Positions 50,025-59,844 are shown, numbered from the stretch's first letter. The stretch is 64,000 nucleotides of DNA from WTGU01 sp965200925 (GCA_965200925.1 OZ241738.1:3100001-3164000), one strand, 5' to 3'. The notes: generated by a model from the letters alone, not told the origin. A program made the numbers and translations.

Positions 50025-50417
50025 ATGACAACCTGGACGGAGGAACGGGTCGCCACCGTGACGCGGCTGTGGAACGAGGGTCTCACGACGGCCGAGATCG
50101 GGCGGATGGTCGGCATGTCCAAGAACGCGGTCGTCGGCAAGGCGCATCGCCTGCGGCTGCCGGCGCGGCCGTCGCCGATCGGGCAGGGCAAGGGCGTCCG
50201 CAGCGTGCGGCCGCCCGCCGGGCCGAAGCCGGCCCCGCCGTCACGCCCGGTGCTGCAGCTCGCCGTCGGCACCGCGTCGTGCAAATGGCCCATCGGGCAC
50301 CCGGACGAACCGGACTTCCATTTCTGCGGCGAGCCCGCGCTGCTCGACAAGCCCTACTGCCAAGCCCACTACGCGAAGGCCTACGTTCCCGCCAAGCCTC
50401 GCTCCGACGCTGCCTGA
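50025..50417 (+). CDS. gcrA: GcrA cell cycle regulator
   Basis: A 130-residue DNA-binding regulator specific to Alphaproteobacteria that works with sigma-70 at promoters carrying methylated GANTC sites. The N terminus TWTEERVATVTRLWNEGLTTAEIGRMVGMSKNAVVGKAHRL is the GcrA helix-turn-helix. A basic, proline-rich linker (about residues 50-78) leads to the C-terminal cysteine domain with CKWPIGHPDE, FCGEPALLDKPYC and CQAHY. The ATG at 50025 is preceded by GAGGGACGGGCC. The gene stands alone, downstream of a 254-bp gap with a candidate promoter. Confidence 0.95.
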   Translation: MTTWTEERVATVTRLWNEGLTTAEIGRMVGMSKNAVVGKAHRLRLPARPSPIGQGKGVRSVRPPAGPKPAPPSRPVLQLAVGTASCKWPIGHPDEPDFHFCGEPALLDKPYCQAHYAKAYVPAKPRSDAA

Positions 50418-50454
50418 CCGCAGTCGGGGCATGGGCCGATTCGGGAAGCGGGTC

Positions 50455-51096
50455 ATGAAGAGCGCGGGCGCGGCGCGCCGAATGGGAGCGGCGGCGGTGT
50501 TGCTGACGGGCGTGTTGGCGGCGTGCGGGGGGCCGACACCGCCGGAGAAGCAGGGCGACATCTGCGCCATCTTCGAGCAATATCCCGATTGGTACGACTA
50601 CGCCCTCGCCGCGGAGCAGGAGTGGGGGACGCCAATCCACGTGCAGATGGCGTTCGTCCGCCACGAATCCAGCTACCGCAGCGACGCCCGGACGCCGCGC
50701 AAATGGTTCCTCTGGATCATTCCCTGGGGCCGCCAATCCTCGGCCAAGGGCTACGCGCAAGCCATCGATTCCGTCTGGCAGGAATACGAAGCGGAGCGCG
50801 GCTCGCTCTTCCGCAGCCGCGGCGACATGGAGGACGCCCTCGACTTCATCGGCTGGTACAACGACAAGACGCGACGCGCGCTCGGCATCTCCCGGAGCGA
50901 CGCCTACCACCTCTATCTCGCCTACCACGAGGGGCGGACGGGCTACAAGCGCGGCGGCTGGAAGAACAAACTCGCCGTCAAGCGCGCCGCCCAGAAGGTG
51001 GCCCGCACCGCCGGGCGCTACAAGACGCAGCTTGCCCGCTGCGAAGCGGAGTTCGAGTGCGACTCCTGGTATCAGGTCTGGCCGTTCTGCCTGTGA
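50455..51096 (+). CDS. Lytic transglycosylase-like lipoprotein
   Basis: A 213-residue lipoprotein (signal AAVLLTGVLAACG with the lipobox LAAC) containing an SLT-type domain. The catalytic glutamate should be in VQMAFVRHESSYRSDA, followed by QSSAKGYAQAIDSVWQEY, the GYAQ stretch typical of transglycosylases, and FIGWYNDKTRRALGISRSDAYHLYLAYHEG. It would cut the peptidoglycan glycan strand at the outer-membrane side of the periplasm. The ATG at 50455 gives a compact signal peptide; an in-frame ATG at 50431 would add eight residues. Four cysteines in the C-terminal tail may form disulfides. Confidence 0.9.
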   Translation: MKSAGAARRMGAAAVLLTGVLAACGGPTPPEKQGDICAIFEQYPDWYDYALAAEQEWGTPIHVQMAFVRHESSYRSDARTPRKWFLWIIPWGRQSSAKGYAQAIDSVWQEYEAERGSLFRSRGDMEDALDFIGWYNDKTRRALGISRSDAYHLYLAYHEGRTGYKRGGWKNKLAVKRAAQKVARTAGRYKTQLARCEAEFECDSWYQVWPFCL

Positions 51097-51138
51097 GGCG
51101 GTAGCGGCCTGTTCGGCGGCGCTTGGGCGTCGGGCCGT

Positions 51139-53139
51139 CTATTCGGCAGCCCGGGCGGCAGGCGCGGCGATGTCGTCGTTCCAGTGGTCGGCCGAGCGCT
51201 TCTTCATCATGCGGCGGAATTCGGCGGTGGTCTCGGGGAGGTACTCGCCCGTGCCCCAGTCGACGATCACGCCGTAGCGGCGCACCATGTCGAAGCGGTC
51301 GACCTCGCCCGTGCGGTAACGTTGGGCGACGGCGGCGCCGTCCTCCTCGAGCCAGCCGCGGCGCGCCCGCGCGATGGCCGCGCGCTCGGCCAGGGTCGCC
51401 TCATGGTCGATCTCGTATTGCGCGAGGTCCGCATCGATCGTCCGCAGCACCACGCCGTAATCCTTGCGCGCGCGTTCGAGGGAGACGTAGTCGTCCTCCA
51501 CGTCGCGCATCACCGCCTCCGGGTCGCGCTCCAGCGGGTCCCCCAGGCCCCCGCCACCGGCGGTAGGCCGGCTGAACACGTCGCCCGACGCGATGGGCAC
51601 GTCGGAAAAGATTGCGCCCAGCCACTCGGGCTCGTTCGCATCCTTGCGCCGGATGTGGAGGCCGTGCGGCATGGACGGCAGCCCCCCCTTGATGCCCCAG
51701 ACGACCGCGCGCTCCCTGTCGCAGATATAGGAGATGACGGTGTCCTCGGCTTCCTGAAGGGTGCTGGTCTTGACCACGCCCGCCCCGCCCCGCCACTTGC
51801 CGGGGCCGGCGGAATCCGTCTGGATCTGGTACTCGTCGGCGACGATCGGGCAGAGCCGCTCCTGCCCCTCGACCGGCTGCGTCATCAGCCCGGTGCCGAA
51901 ACAGGCGGTGGTGACGTTGCAGCCGTCCTTGCCGTTGCGCCCGCCCCAGCCGCCGGGCAGCCAGTCGTAGAACATGAAGATGTTGCGGTCCTTCGTGCGC
52001 AGGTCGCGGCCGCCCGTCAGCAGATATTCGAGGTTGAAGGCGCAGGCGATGGCGCGCTCGGGCACGATGTCCGACCAGATCTCGTAGATCGAGTTCATGA
52101 TCTTCTCGAACGGCATGAGGAAGCCCGTCACCGCGACGGGCCATTGCGCGTCCACGATCGAGTTCTCGGGCGCCACAACGTTGATCGGGCGGTAGAAGCC
52201 GGAGTTGAGCGGAAGGTCCGGGAAGTAGGTCTTCATGCCGGCGACGACGGCGGAGAAGGTGCCGCCGAAGGCGGAGTTGTAGAGGGTGCCGATGGTCCCG
52301 TGGCTGCCGGTGAAGTCGTAGGTGACCTCGTCGCCCGCGATGGTGAGCGTCACCTTGATCGGGATCAGCCCCTCGCCCGACGCCGGGTCGCGGTCGATGT
52401 AGTCGACGTTCTCCCAGGTGCCGTCGGGCAGTTCGGCGATGCGCCGCCGGGTTGCCAGCTCCACGTAGTCCTGCACCTCCTTGCAACCGGTGACCACCGT
52501 GTCCTTGCCGTATTTCTTCACCAGCCGCAGCAGCTCGCGCTCGGCGACGCGGGTCGCCTCGGCCTGGGCGTTCATGTCGCCGATGATCGATTCCGGATCG
52601 CGGGTGTTGGCGGCGATCATGTCCGCGAAATCGCGCCGCCACGTGCCCTCATCGATCAGCCGCGTCGGCGTGATGCGAATGCCCTCGCGGAACATCTCCC
52701 TGGCGAGCACGTCGAAGGAGCCGGGCGTGCTGCCGCCCACGTCCGACCAGTGGCCGTTGGACTGGGCGAAAGCGATGATCTCGTCGCCGACGAAGACCGG
52801 GCGGATGATGCGCACGTCGTTGAAATGCGTACCGCCGGCGTAAGGATCGTTGGTCATGAACACGTCGCCCGGCCGCATGTCGTCCTTGAACGCCTCGATC
52901 ACCGCCTTGCAGGTGTAGTGCAGCGTGCCGACGTGGACGGCGATGTCCATATTGCCCTGGGCGATGGAATCCCCATTGGCGTCGTTGAGCGCCGACGAGA
53001 AGTCACGGTTGTAGATGACAAAGGAATAGCAGGTCCGCAGGATCTGCTCCGCCATCTGGTCCACCGTGGTGATGAAGGAGTTCTTCAGGACTTCGAAGGT
53101 CACCGGGTCCAGGGTGATGCCGGATGCATGCTTGCTCAT
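51139..53139 (-). CDS. hyuB: Hydantoinase B/oxoprolinase family protein
   Basis: A 666-residue partner of the HyuA-type ATPase subunit. The opening DPVTFEVLKNSFITTVDQMAEQILRTCYSFVIYNRDFSSALND is characteristic of the family. FMTNDPYAGGTHFNDVRII and SNGHWSDVGGSTPGSFDVLA contain the histidines and aspartates that bind metal in related N-methylhydantoinases and acetone carboxylases, and QIQTDSAGPGKWRGGAGVV is also conserved. The ATG overlaps the hyuA stop (ATGA at 53136-53139). The substrate is unknown: hydantoin, 5-oxoproline and ketone carboxylation are all possible within the family. Confidence 0.92.
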   Translation of the reverse strand: MSKHASGITLDPVTFEVLKNSFITTVDQMAEQILRTCYSFVIYNRDFSSALNDANGDSIAQGNMDIAVHVGTLHYTCKAVIEAFKDDMRPGDVFMTNDPYAGGTHFNDVRIIRPVFVGDEIIAFAQSNGHWSDVGGSTPGSFDVLAREMFREGIRITPTRLIDEGTWRRDFADMIAANTRDPESIIGDMNAQAEATRVAERELLRLVKKYGKDTVVTGCKEVQDYVELATRRRIAELPDGTWENVDYIDRDPASGEGLIPIKVTLTIAGDEVTYDFTGSHGTIGTLYNSAFGGTFSAVVAGMKTYFPDLPLNSGFYRPINVVAPENSIVDAQWPVAVTGFLMPFEKIMNSIYEIWSDIVPERAIACAFNLEYLLTGGRDLRTKDRNIFMFYDWLPGGWGGRNGKDGCNVTTACFGTGLMTQPVEGQERLCPIVADEYQIQTDSAGPGKWRGGAGVVKTSTLQEAEDTVISYICDRERAVVWGIKGGLPSMPHGLHIRRKDANEPEWLGAIFSDVPIASGDVFSRPTAGGGGLGDPLERDPEAVMRDVEDDYVSLERARKDYGVVLRTIDADLAQYEIDHEATLAERAAIARARRGWLEEDGAAVAQRYRTGEVDRFDMVRRYGVIVDWGTGEYLPETTAEFRRMMKKRSADHWNDDIAAPAARAAE

Positions 53140-55178
53140 GGGTTTGCCTCCCCGACGCGGACGCGGACGTTCAGCCATTCATCCACCTCCGCATGGATGC
53201 CCGGCGGAATGACGGTGGTCGAATCGAGCTGCTCGATGACCGCCGGCCCCTCGATCGCCGCACCCGCCGGAAGATCGTCGTGCGAGTATATCGGGGTCTC
53301 CACGGCGCCCTCAACCTCGTCGAAATGGACCGGGCGCCGGCCCGCAGGCGCGAGCGCCGCGCCATTCGCCGCGTGGCGCACGAGCTCGGCCTTGCGTACG
53401 GCGCCGATGGCGGCCAGGTTCAGGCGGAACAGCTCGACCGGCGTATCGTCCCGCCGGAAGGCGTATTCGCGCTGGTGATCGGCGTGGAAGGCGGCCACCG
53501 CGTCCTCCACCGAGACGAAGGGCGCCGCCGCCGGGACCTGGAGCGAGCGCCACTGGCCCTGGTACATCATGTCGATGCTGCGTTGCAGCAGCATGTCCGC
53601 CGCCGGCACGCCTTCCTTCTCCAGGCGCGCGCGCGCCTCCTCTTCCATGGCGGTGAAGCGCGATTCGATGTCCGCCGGGTCGGCGTCGGCCGCGGCCGCG
53701 AGGCAGGTCTGTGAAAGGTCGTGGCGCACGTCCACCAGCAGGCAGCCCAGGGCGGAGGTGACCCCCGGATTGGGCGGCACGATGACGGTCGGGATCGAAA
53801 GCTCCCGGGCCAGCGCCACGCCGTGCAAGGCGCCGGCGCCGCCGAAGGCGACCAAGGCGAAGTCCCGCGGGTCGTAGCCGCGGCTGATGGAGATGAGCCG
53901 CACGGCGTCCGCCATGTTGGCGTTGGCGACGCTCACGATGGCCTTGGCGGCGGCGGTCGGCTCCATCCCGAGCGGCCGGGCCACGCCCTTGCGCACGGCG
54001 CGCTCGGAGGCCGCGCGGTCGAGCGTGACGCGCCCGCCGGCGAGCGCCGGGCCCAGGCGGCCCAGGGCCAAGTTGGCGTCGGTGTTGGTCGGGATCTCGT
54101 TGCCGCGGCCGTAGCAGGCGGGCCCCGGGTCGGCGCCCGCCGACTGCGGGCCGTTGTGCAGCGAACCCGCGTCGTCGATCCAGGCGAGAGAACCGCCGCC
54201 CGCGCCGATGGTCAGCACCTCGATGCTGGGGAAGCGGATGGGATAGCCGAATTCGATGTGCCAGTCCTTGGTGACCCGCGATTGGCCGCCGAACACGAGG
54301 GAGACGTCGCAACTCGTGCCGCCCATGTCGAGGCCGATGGCGTTCTCGTAGCCGCAGAGCATGGCGATGTGGCGGCTGGCGATGGCGCCGGCGGCGATGC
54401 CGGAGCCAGCGAGCCGCCCGGCGAAGCGGCCGGCGGTCGCCGGAGTCATGACCCCGCCGCCGGAGTGGAGCATCAGCAGGTCGCTGCCGTAGCCGCCCTC
54501 GCGCAGGCGCTCGTTCATGCGCGAGACGTAGCTGCCGACGACCGGGCTGAGCACGGCGTTCACCACCGTGGTCGAGAAGCGCTCGTGCTCGAAGATCTCC
54601 GGCAGGGTCTCCGACGAGGTGGCGATCTCCACCCCCGGTAGCTCCTCCTCCAGGATTTCCTTCATGCGGGCTTCGTGCGCCGGGTTGACGAAGGCGTTCA
54701 TGAAACAGACGGCGACCGCGCACACGCCGCGCTTCTTCAGGATGCGCGCCTTCTCGCGGGCGTCGGCCTCGTCCAGCGGGACGACGGCCCGGCCCGCGTG
54801 GTCGATGCGCTCGCGCACGACCAGGCGGTCGCGGCGCCGGATGTAGGGGCGGGCCACGTCCTTGTAGGTGTCCCAGAGGTCCTCCTTGTTGGCGCGCCGG
54901 ATCTCGATCACGTCGCGGTAGCCTTCGGTGCAGACCATCGCCGCCGGCGGCAGCCTGCGGGTGATCAGCGCGTTGGTGGCGACCGTGGTGCCGTGGGAGA
55001 AGAGGGTCACGTCGGCCAGGTCGACGCCGGCCTCCTCCAGCCCCCGCATCGCGCCGATCAGCGGGTCCTCGGGCGTGGACGCGGTCTTCGCCACCCGCAA
55101 CGCGCCGCTCTCCTCGTCCAGGATGCAGATGTCGGTGAACGTGCCGCCGATGTCGACGGCCACTCTCAGCTTGGTCAC
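53136..55178 (-). CDS. hyuA: Hydantoinase A/oxoprolinase family protein
   Basis: A 680-residue ATP-dependent subunit with an actin-like ATPase fold. LRVAVDIGGTFTDICILDEESG is the phosphate-1 motif, FSHGTTVATNALITRR is the next family box, and IGLDMGGTSCDVSLVFGG is phosphate-2. VAFGGAGALHGVALARELSIP follows in the second half. Together with HyuB it would form an ATP-driven amide or lactam hydrolase or a carboxylase complex. It is first in the two-gene operon, with a 34-bp gap from the pentapeptide-repeat gene. Confidence 0.93.
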   Translation of the reverse strand: MTKLRVAVDIGGTFTDICILDEESGALRVAKTASTPEDPLIGAMRGLEEAGVDLADVTLFSHGTTVATNALITRRLPPAAMVCTEGYRDVIEIRRANKEDLWDTYKDVARPYIRRRDRLVVRERIDHAGRAVVPLDEADAREKARILKKRGVCAVAVCFMNAFVNPAHEARMKEILEEELPGVEIATSSETLPEIFEHERFSTTVVNAVLSPVVGSYVSRMNERLREGGYGSDLLMLHSGGGVMTPATAGRFAGRLAGSGIAAGAIASRHIAMLCGYENAIGLDMGGTSCDVSLVFGGQSRVTKDWHIEFGYPIRFPSIEVLTIGAGGGSLAWIDDAGSLHNGPQSAGADPGPACYGRGNEIPTNTDANLALGRLGPALAGGRVTLDRAASERAVRKGVARPLGMEPTAAAKAIVSVANANMADAVRLISISRGYDPRDFALVAFGGAGALHGVALARELSIPTVIVPPNPGVTSALGCLLVDVRHDLSQTCLAAAADADPADIESRFTAMEEEARARLEKEGVPAADMLLQRSIDMMYQGQWRSLQVPAAAPFVSVEDAVAAFHADHQREYAFRRDDTPVELFRLNLAAIGAVRKAELVRHAANGAALAPAGRRPVHFDEVEGAVETPIYSHDDLPAGAAIEGPAVIEQLDSTTVIPPGIHAEVDEWLNVRVRVGEANP

Positions 55179-55212
55179 GGGCTCCTCCGTTCGCTCGCCA
55201 CTCCGCCGTCCG

Positions 55213-55920
55213 TCACCCGGCCGCTGCGGCGCGCCCGCGGTCGAGTTCCGACGGCAGGATCGTCCCTTCGTCCACGATCGCCGAGTCGAGCTGGGCGTGC
55301 GTCAGGTTGCGTGCCCCGCCCAGGTCGGCGCCGGAAAGATCGGCGCCCGCCAGGGACACGCCGCCGAAATAGGCGTCGCGCAGGCTGGCGCCGCGAAAGC
55401 TCGTTCCCGGAAATTCCGCGCCGACCAGCATGGCGCCGGCGAGCGTCGCCCCCTCCAGGCTGGCGCGTCCCGCCCAGGCGCCGTGCAGGTCGGCCCCGGA
55501 GAGGTCTGCCCGCTCCAGGTGGGCGCGCCCGAGCCAGGCCCGGCGCAAAGCGGTCTCGACCAGCGAGGCGCCTTCCAGGCGGGCATCGCCCAGGGCCGCG
55601 TCGGAGAGGTCGGCGCCGTCCAGCCGCGCGGCGCGGAGCGCGGCCCCGGCCAAGTCGGCGCGGGTCAGGTCGGCGCCCGCCAGATCGGCCTCGGAGAGGT
55701 CGGCGCCGGCGAAATCGGCGCGGAAGAGGCCGGCGTCGGCGAACCGCGCACGGCGCAGGTCGGCGCGCGGGAAGCGCATGTCGGCCAGGGCCGCGCCGGC
55801 GAAGTCGGCGCGCGCGCCGCCGCCGTCGCCGAGCCACAACGCATGCGCCGCCAGTGCCCGCGCGACCGCCGCCGGGTCCATGGCCCGCTCCTCCGCCGCC
55901 TCCGCCCGCGGCCCGTTCAT
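55213..55920 (-). CDS. Pentapeptide repeat protein
   Basis: A 235-residue right-handed beta-helix protein. From about residue 37 the A(D/N)Lxx pattern is continuous (DFAGAALADMRFPRADLRRA, then ADFAGADLSEADLAGADLTR) for some thirty pentapeptides, with a slightly irregular centre around residues 105-125. The N-terminal 30 residues are helical and the last 20 hydrophilic. The ATG at 55920, eight bases after the AGGGAG site, is preferred to the GTG at 55929. The repeats have no catalytic motif; some relatives mimic DNA and protect gyrase, but nothing here shows that function. Confidence 0.9.
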   Translation of the reverse strand: MNGPRAEAAEERAMDPAAVARALAAHALWLGDGGGARADFAGAALADMRFPRADLRRARFADAGLFRADFAGADLSEADLAGADLTRADLAGAALRAARLDGADLSDAALGDARLEGASLVETALRRAWLGRAHLERADLSGADLHGAWAGRASLEGATLAGAMLVGAEFPGTSFRGASLRDAYFGGVSLAGADLSGADLGGARNLTHAQLDSAIVDEGTILPSELDRGRAAAAG

Positions 55921-56077
55921 GGCACGCACTCCCTCGCCACGGCGCTATCCCATAGCGGGGGAGCGCCCGCCGATCAACGGTGGAGGAAGGTCCGGGTCGG
56001 GGCGAGGCTCCGGGTTGGCAAGACGGGCGCGGGCGCGCTATTCTTCGCACCGTCGTCGAGAAGCCTTCCCGGAAGCC

Positions 56078-56614
56078 ATGACCAAACGCCCTGCCGCGAG
56101 AACGCTCCTCCTTCTCCCCGCCCTCTGCTGCGCGTGCCTGCTCCTCGCGCCGCGTGCCGTGCCCGCCCAGACGCTGCCGGAGCATCTGGCGGAGAACGGC
56201 GCCTGGAAGGCCTACACCTATGTCGAGGGCGGGACCACCGTCTGCTACATGTACACGGAGCCCGCCAAGAAGGAGGGCAACTACACCCGCCGCGGCGAGC
56301 CCAACGTCATGGTGACCCGGCGCCGAGCCAGCGGGACGACCGAGGAGGTGAGCGTGACCTCGGGCTATCCCTACCGCAAGGGTGAGCCGGTGCGGGTGAA
56401 GATCGACGGGCGCGCCTTCGAATTCGACCTGATTCACGAGGAGCACGCCTGGGCGAGCGACGCGGGCGCGGACGCGAAGCTGGTCAAGGCCATGGTCCGG
56501 GGCGCGAAGATGACGGTGCGCGGGGTCTCTCGGAAGGGCACCTACTCCCTCGACAGCTATTCCCTGATGGGCTTCTCGAAAACCCGCGGCGCCATCGTCC
56601 AGGCCTGCCCGTAG
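56078..56614 (+). CDS. Invasion-associated locus B (IalB) family exported protein
   Basis: A 178-residue secreted protein. A basic N terminus and hydrophobic stretch (TLLLLPALCCACLLLAP) form a signal peptide with probable cleavage near VPAQ. The mature part matches IalB-like proteins: WKAYTYVEGGTTVCYMYTEP, then RGEPNVMVTRR, VTSGYPYRKGEPVRVKIDG and a final TYSLDSYSLMGFSKT with one cysteine near each end that could form a disulfide. The family is widespread in Alphaproteobacteria beyond pathogens and its biochemical role is unclear. rlmN follows after 26 bp. Confidence 0.88.
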   Translation: MTKRPAARTLLLLPALCCACLLLAPRAVPAQTLPEHLAENGAWKAYTYVEGGTTVCYMYTEPAKKEGNYTRRGEPNVMVTRRRASGTTEEVSVTSGYPYRKGEPVRVKIDGRAFEFDLIHEEHAWASDAGADAKLVKAMVRGAKMTVRGVSRKGTYSLDSYSLMGFSKTRGAIVQACP

Positions 56615-56640
56615 GCGCCGCCGCCTGCGGGCCGGGGCAC

Positions 56641-57738
56641 GTGGGGGCCGCGCCCGAGAGCCTGATCGGCCTGACGCGGGCGGAACTGGCGGTGCGCGTG
56701 CAGGCGACCGGCGTCGCGCCCGCCCGTGCGCCGATGCGCGTGCGCCAGCTGTGGCACTGGATCTACCATCGCGGGGTCACGGACTTCGCCCGCATGACGA
56801 CGGTGAGCGGACGGCTGCGGGCGGCGCTCGCCGAGCGCTACACCCTGGCCCGCCCGGCGACGGCGGCCGCGCAGCGCTCCGCCGATGGCACGCGGAAGTG
56901 GCTCCTGCGCTTCGCGGACGGACGGGAGGCGGAGACCGTCTACATCCCGGAGGCGGACCGCGGCGCGCTCTGCGTCTCATCCCAGGTCGGCTGCACACTC
57001 TCCTGCACCTTCTGCCGCACGGGCACGCAGCGGCTGGTGCGAAACCTGGCGGCGGGCGAGATCGTCGCGCAGTTCCTGGTGGCGCGCGACGCCTGCGGCG
57101 AATGGTCCACGCCGCAGGGGCCGCGGATGCTCTCCAACCTCGTGCTGATGGGCATGGGTGAGCCGCTTTTCAACTACGCGAACGTCGCGAAGGCGCTGCG
57201 CATCGTCATGGACCCGGAGGGCATCGCGCTCTCGCGCCGGCGGATCACGCTCTCCACCGCCGGCGTCGCGCCCGCGATCGAGCGCTGCGGGGCCGAGCTC
57301 GGCGTCGGGCTCGCGGTTTCGCTCCACGCCGTCCGCGACGACCTGCGCGACGCGCTCGTCCCCCTCAACCGCAAATACCCGATCGCCCGGCTGCTCGACG
57401 CCTGCCGTCGCTACCGTGCGGCGCGCAACGCGCAACGCATCACCTTCGAATACGTGATGCTGAAGGGGGTGAACGATTCGCCCGCCGACGCTCGCGAGCT
57501 GGTCCGGCTGGTCGCCGGCATTCCGGCGAAATTCAATCTGATTCCCTTCAATCCCTGGCCGGGCGCGCCTTACGAATGTGCCTCGCCTGCGGCCATCGCG
57601 CGCTTCGCCGGGATCGTAAACCACGCCGGCTATGCAGCCCCGGTGCGCGCGCCGCGCGGCCGCGACATCCTGGCAGCCTGCGGGCAGCTTCGTTCGGCGA
57701 GCACGCCACACCGCCGCGCGTTCGCGGTGCCGGCGTAA
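56641..57738 (+). CDS. rlmN: 23S rRNA/tRNA adenine-C2 methyltransferase RlmN
   Basis: A 365-residue radical-SAM enzyme that methylates C2 of A2503 in 23S rRNA and A37 in some tRNAs. The Fe-S cluster ligands are in SSQVGCTLSCTFCRTGTQ (CxxxCxxC at about 119-126). LVLMGMGEPLFNYANV and ITLSTAGVAPAI are the following family boxes, and the reactive C-terminal cysteines are in the region ending RGRDILAACGQL. The GTG-coded start at 56641 gives the normal length. The N-terminal helical domain VRQLWHWIYHRGVTDFARM is also standard. Confidence 0.95.
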   Translation: MGAAPESLIGLTRAELAVRVQATGVAPARAPMRVRQLWHWIYHRGVTDFARMTTVSGRLRAALAERYTLARPATAAAQRSADGTRKWLLRFADGREAETVYIPEADRGALCVSSQVGCTLSCTFCRTGTQRLVRNLAAGEIVAQFLVARDACGEWSTPQGPRMLSNLVLMGMGEPLFNYANVAKALRIVMDPEGIALSRRRITLSTAGVAPAIERCGAELGVGLAVSLHAVRDDLRDALVPLNRKYPIARLLDACRRYRAARNAQRITFEYVMLKGVNDSPADARELVRLVAGIPAKFNLIPFNPWPGAPYECASPAAIARFAGIVNHAGYAAPVRAPRGRDILAACGQLRSASTPHRRAFAVPA

Positions 57739-57744
57739 GGCGCC

Positions 57745-59844
57745 TCACCGCGCCGCGTCGAAATCGGCGAAGCCCCGGCCCTCGTCGGCGAGCCGGCCCA
57801 GCAGGGGTGCGGGCTCCCAGAAGTCGTGCGTCTCGCCGAAGCGCACCACGGCGTCGCGGATGGCGCCGAGCCCCACTTGGTCGGCCCAGTGCATCACCCC
57901 GCCGCGCCAAGCCGGGAAGCCGTAGCCGTGGACCCACACCACGTCGATGTCGCTGGCGCGCAGCGCGATGCCTTCTTCGAGGATGCGCGCGCCTTCGTTC
58001 ACCAGCGGATAGAGACAGCGCGCGACGATCTCTTCGGCCCCGATCGGGCGGCGGGCGATGCCCTTTTCGGCGGCAACCTCGGCGATCAGCGCCTCCACCT
58101 CGGGATCCGGGATCGGGGTCCGGCTCCCCTCCACGTAGCGGTAGTAGCCGGCGCCCGTCTTCTGGCCGAAGCGCCTGCGTTCGCAAAGCCGGTCGGCGAC
58201 CACGGAGTAACGTTTGGCCGGGTCGCGCAGGTGCGCGTCCGCCTTGCGCTTGCGCCAGCTCACGTCGAGGCCGGCCAAGTCGGCCATGGCGCAGGGCCCC
58301 ATGGCCATGCCGAATTCCGTGATCGCCGAGTCGATCCCGGCAGGCGTCGCGCCTTCCTCCAGCAGGAACCGCACCTCCCGCGTGTAGCCCTCGAGCATCC
58401 GGTTGCCGATGAAGCCGTGGCAGACGCCTGCCACCACCGCCACCTTCCCGAGCCTGCGCGCGAGCGCCAGTACCGATGCCAACGTCTCGGGCGCGGCCGA
58501 TTCGGTGCGCACCACTTCCAGAAGGCGCATCACCCGCGCCGGACTGAAGAAATGCGTGCCCAGGACGGCACCGCGCCGCGCAGGCACCGTGTCGGCCAGG
58601 CGGTCCACGTCGAGATAGGAGGTGTTGGAGGCGAGGATCGCCCCTTCCTTGCAGACCGAATCGAGCGTCCGGAACACCGCCTCCTTGAGCGGCATCTCCT
58701 CGAACACGGCCTCGATCACGAGGTCGGCGTCGCCCAGCGCCTCGATGGTCCGGGCCGGCTCGATCAGGGCCATGCGCGCTTCGGCCTCGGCGGTGCCGAG
58801 CCGTCCGCGCGCGACCCGCCGCTCGTAGTCGCGGCGGATGGTGGCGAGGCCGCGTTCCAGGGCGGCCACGTCGGAATCGAACAGGCGGACGGGAAGGCCC
58901 GCCTCGGCGAAGCAGAGCGCGATTCCGGTGCCCATGGTGCCGGCGCCGACCAGAGCGGCGCTCCCGATGGGGCGGCCCGGCGTGTCCTTGGCAATGCCGG
59001 GCACCTTGCGGGCCGCCCGCTCGGCGAAGAAGACATGGCGCAGCGCTGCCGATTCCGGGGATTTCACACATTCCTCGAAGAGCGCACGTTCCTTCACGAG
59101 GCCCTCGTCGAAGGGAAGCGCCCGCGCTGCCTCGACGCATTCGAGGCAGGCCAGCGGCGCCCGCCGGCCAGGCGCGCGCTTCGCTAGGCGGGCGCGCGTC
59201 GCTTCGAAGACTCCGTCGTCATCCAGGGCCGGCGCGCGGTCGCGGGTGAGGGGATGCGGGGGGCCGGCGGCGATGCGTTCGGCCGCGAAGGCGCGCGCGC
59301 CCTCGAGCAGGTCGCCTTCGATCACCCGGTCGAGGATGCCGTGTTCGGCCGCCCAGGCCGCCGACACCGGCTTCCCTTCCACGATCATCGCGAGTGCCGC
59401 CTCCATGCCCGCGAGCCGGGGCAGGCGCTGCGTGCCGCCGGCCCCCGGCGGGAAGCCCAGCGCCACTTCCGGCTGGCCCAGGGCGGTTTCCGCGCGCGCC
59501 ACCCGGTAGTGGCAGGCGAGAGCCATCTCCAGGCCGCCGCCGAGGCAGGAGCCCCGCAGCGCCGCGACCACCGGCTTGGGGGAGCGCTCGATCGCCGGGA
59601 TCACGTCGCGCAAGGTCGGCTCGCCGGCCGGCCACGGCTTGCCGAACATTCGGATGTCGGCGCCGGCGAGCGTGCCCGCGCCGCCGCCCCGCAGCACCAC
59701 CGCCGCGACCGCATCGTCCGACGCGGCCTCGGCCAAGCGTGCCAGGATCGCGCGCGGCACGCCCGGGCTCATCGCGTTCACCGGCGGGTTCTCGATGGTG
59801 ATGACGCCGACCGCGCTCCGGCACTCCAGACTGGCACCGCTCAT
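57745..59844 (-). CDS. Bifunctional enoyl-CoA hydratase/3-hydroxyacyl-CoA dehydrogenase
   Basis: A 699-residue beta-oxidation enzyme. The N-terminal crotonase domain has ITIENPPVNAMSPGVPRAIL, VLRGGGAGTLAGADIRMFG, LRGSCLGGGLEMALACHYRVA and VALGFPPGAGGTQRLPRL. The dehydrogenase part begins near residue 285 with AALVGAGTMGTGIALCFAEAG (NAD fold), followed by ASNTSYLDVDRLADTV, GTHFFSPARVMRLLEVV and VAVVAGVCHGFIGNRML. It is of the FadJ/monomeric type without a thiolase partner here. The ATG at 59844 is chosen because homology starts there; upstream sequence in frame is antisense to fur. Confidence 0.94.
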   Translation of the reverse strand: MSGASLECRSAVGVITIENPPVNAMSPGVPRAILARLAEAASDDAVAAVVLRGGGAGTLAGADIRMFGKPWPAGEPTLRDVIPAIERSPKPVVAALRGSCLGGGLEMALACHYRVARAETALGQPEVALGFPPGAGGTQRLPRLAGMEAALAMIVEGKPVSAAWAAEHGILDRVIEGDLLEGARAFAAERIAAGPPHPLTRDRAPALDDDGVFEATRARLAKRAPGRRAPLACLECVEAARALPFDEGLVKERALFEECVKSPESAALRHVFFAERAARKVPGIAKDTPGRPIGSAALVGAGTMGTGIALCFAEAGLPVRLFDSDVAALERGLATIRRDYERRVARGRLGTAEAEARMALIEPARTIEALGDADLVIEAVFEEMPLKEAVFRTLDSVCKEGAILASNTSYLDVDRLADTVPARRGAVLGTHFFSPARVMRLLEVVRTESAAPETLASVLALARRLGKVAVVAGVCHGFIGNRMLEGYTREVRFLLEEGATPAGIDSAITEFGMAMGPCAMADLAGLDVSWRKRKADAHLRDPAKRYSVVADRLCERRRFGQKTGAGYYRYVEGSRTPIPDPEVEALIAEVAAEKGIARRPIGAEEIVARCLYPLVNEGARILEEGIALRASDIDVVWVHGYGFPAWRGGVMHWADQVGLGAIRDAVVRFGETHDFWEPAPLLGRLADEGRGFADFDAAR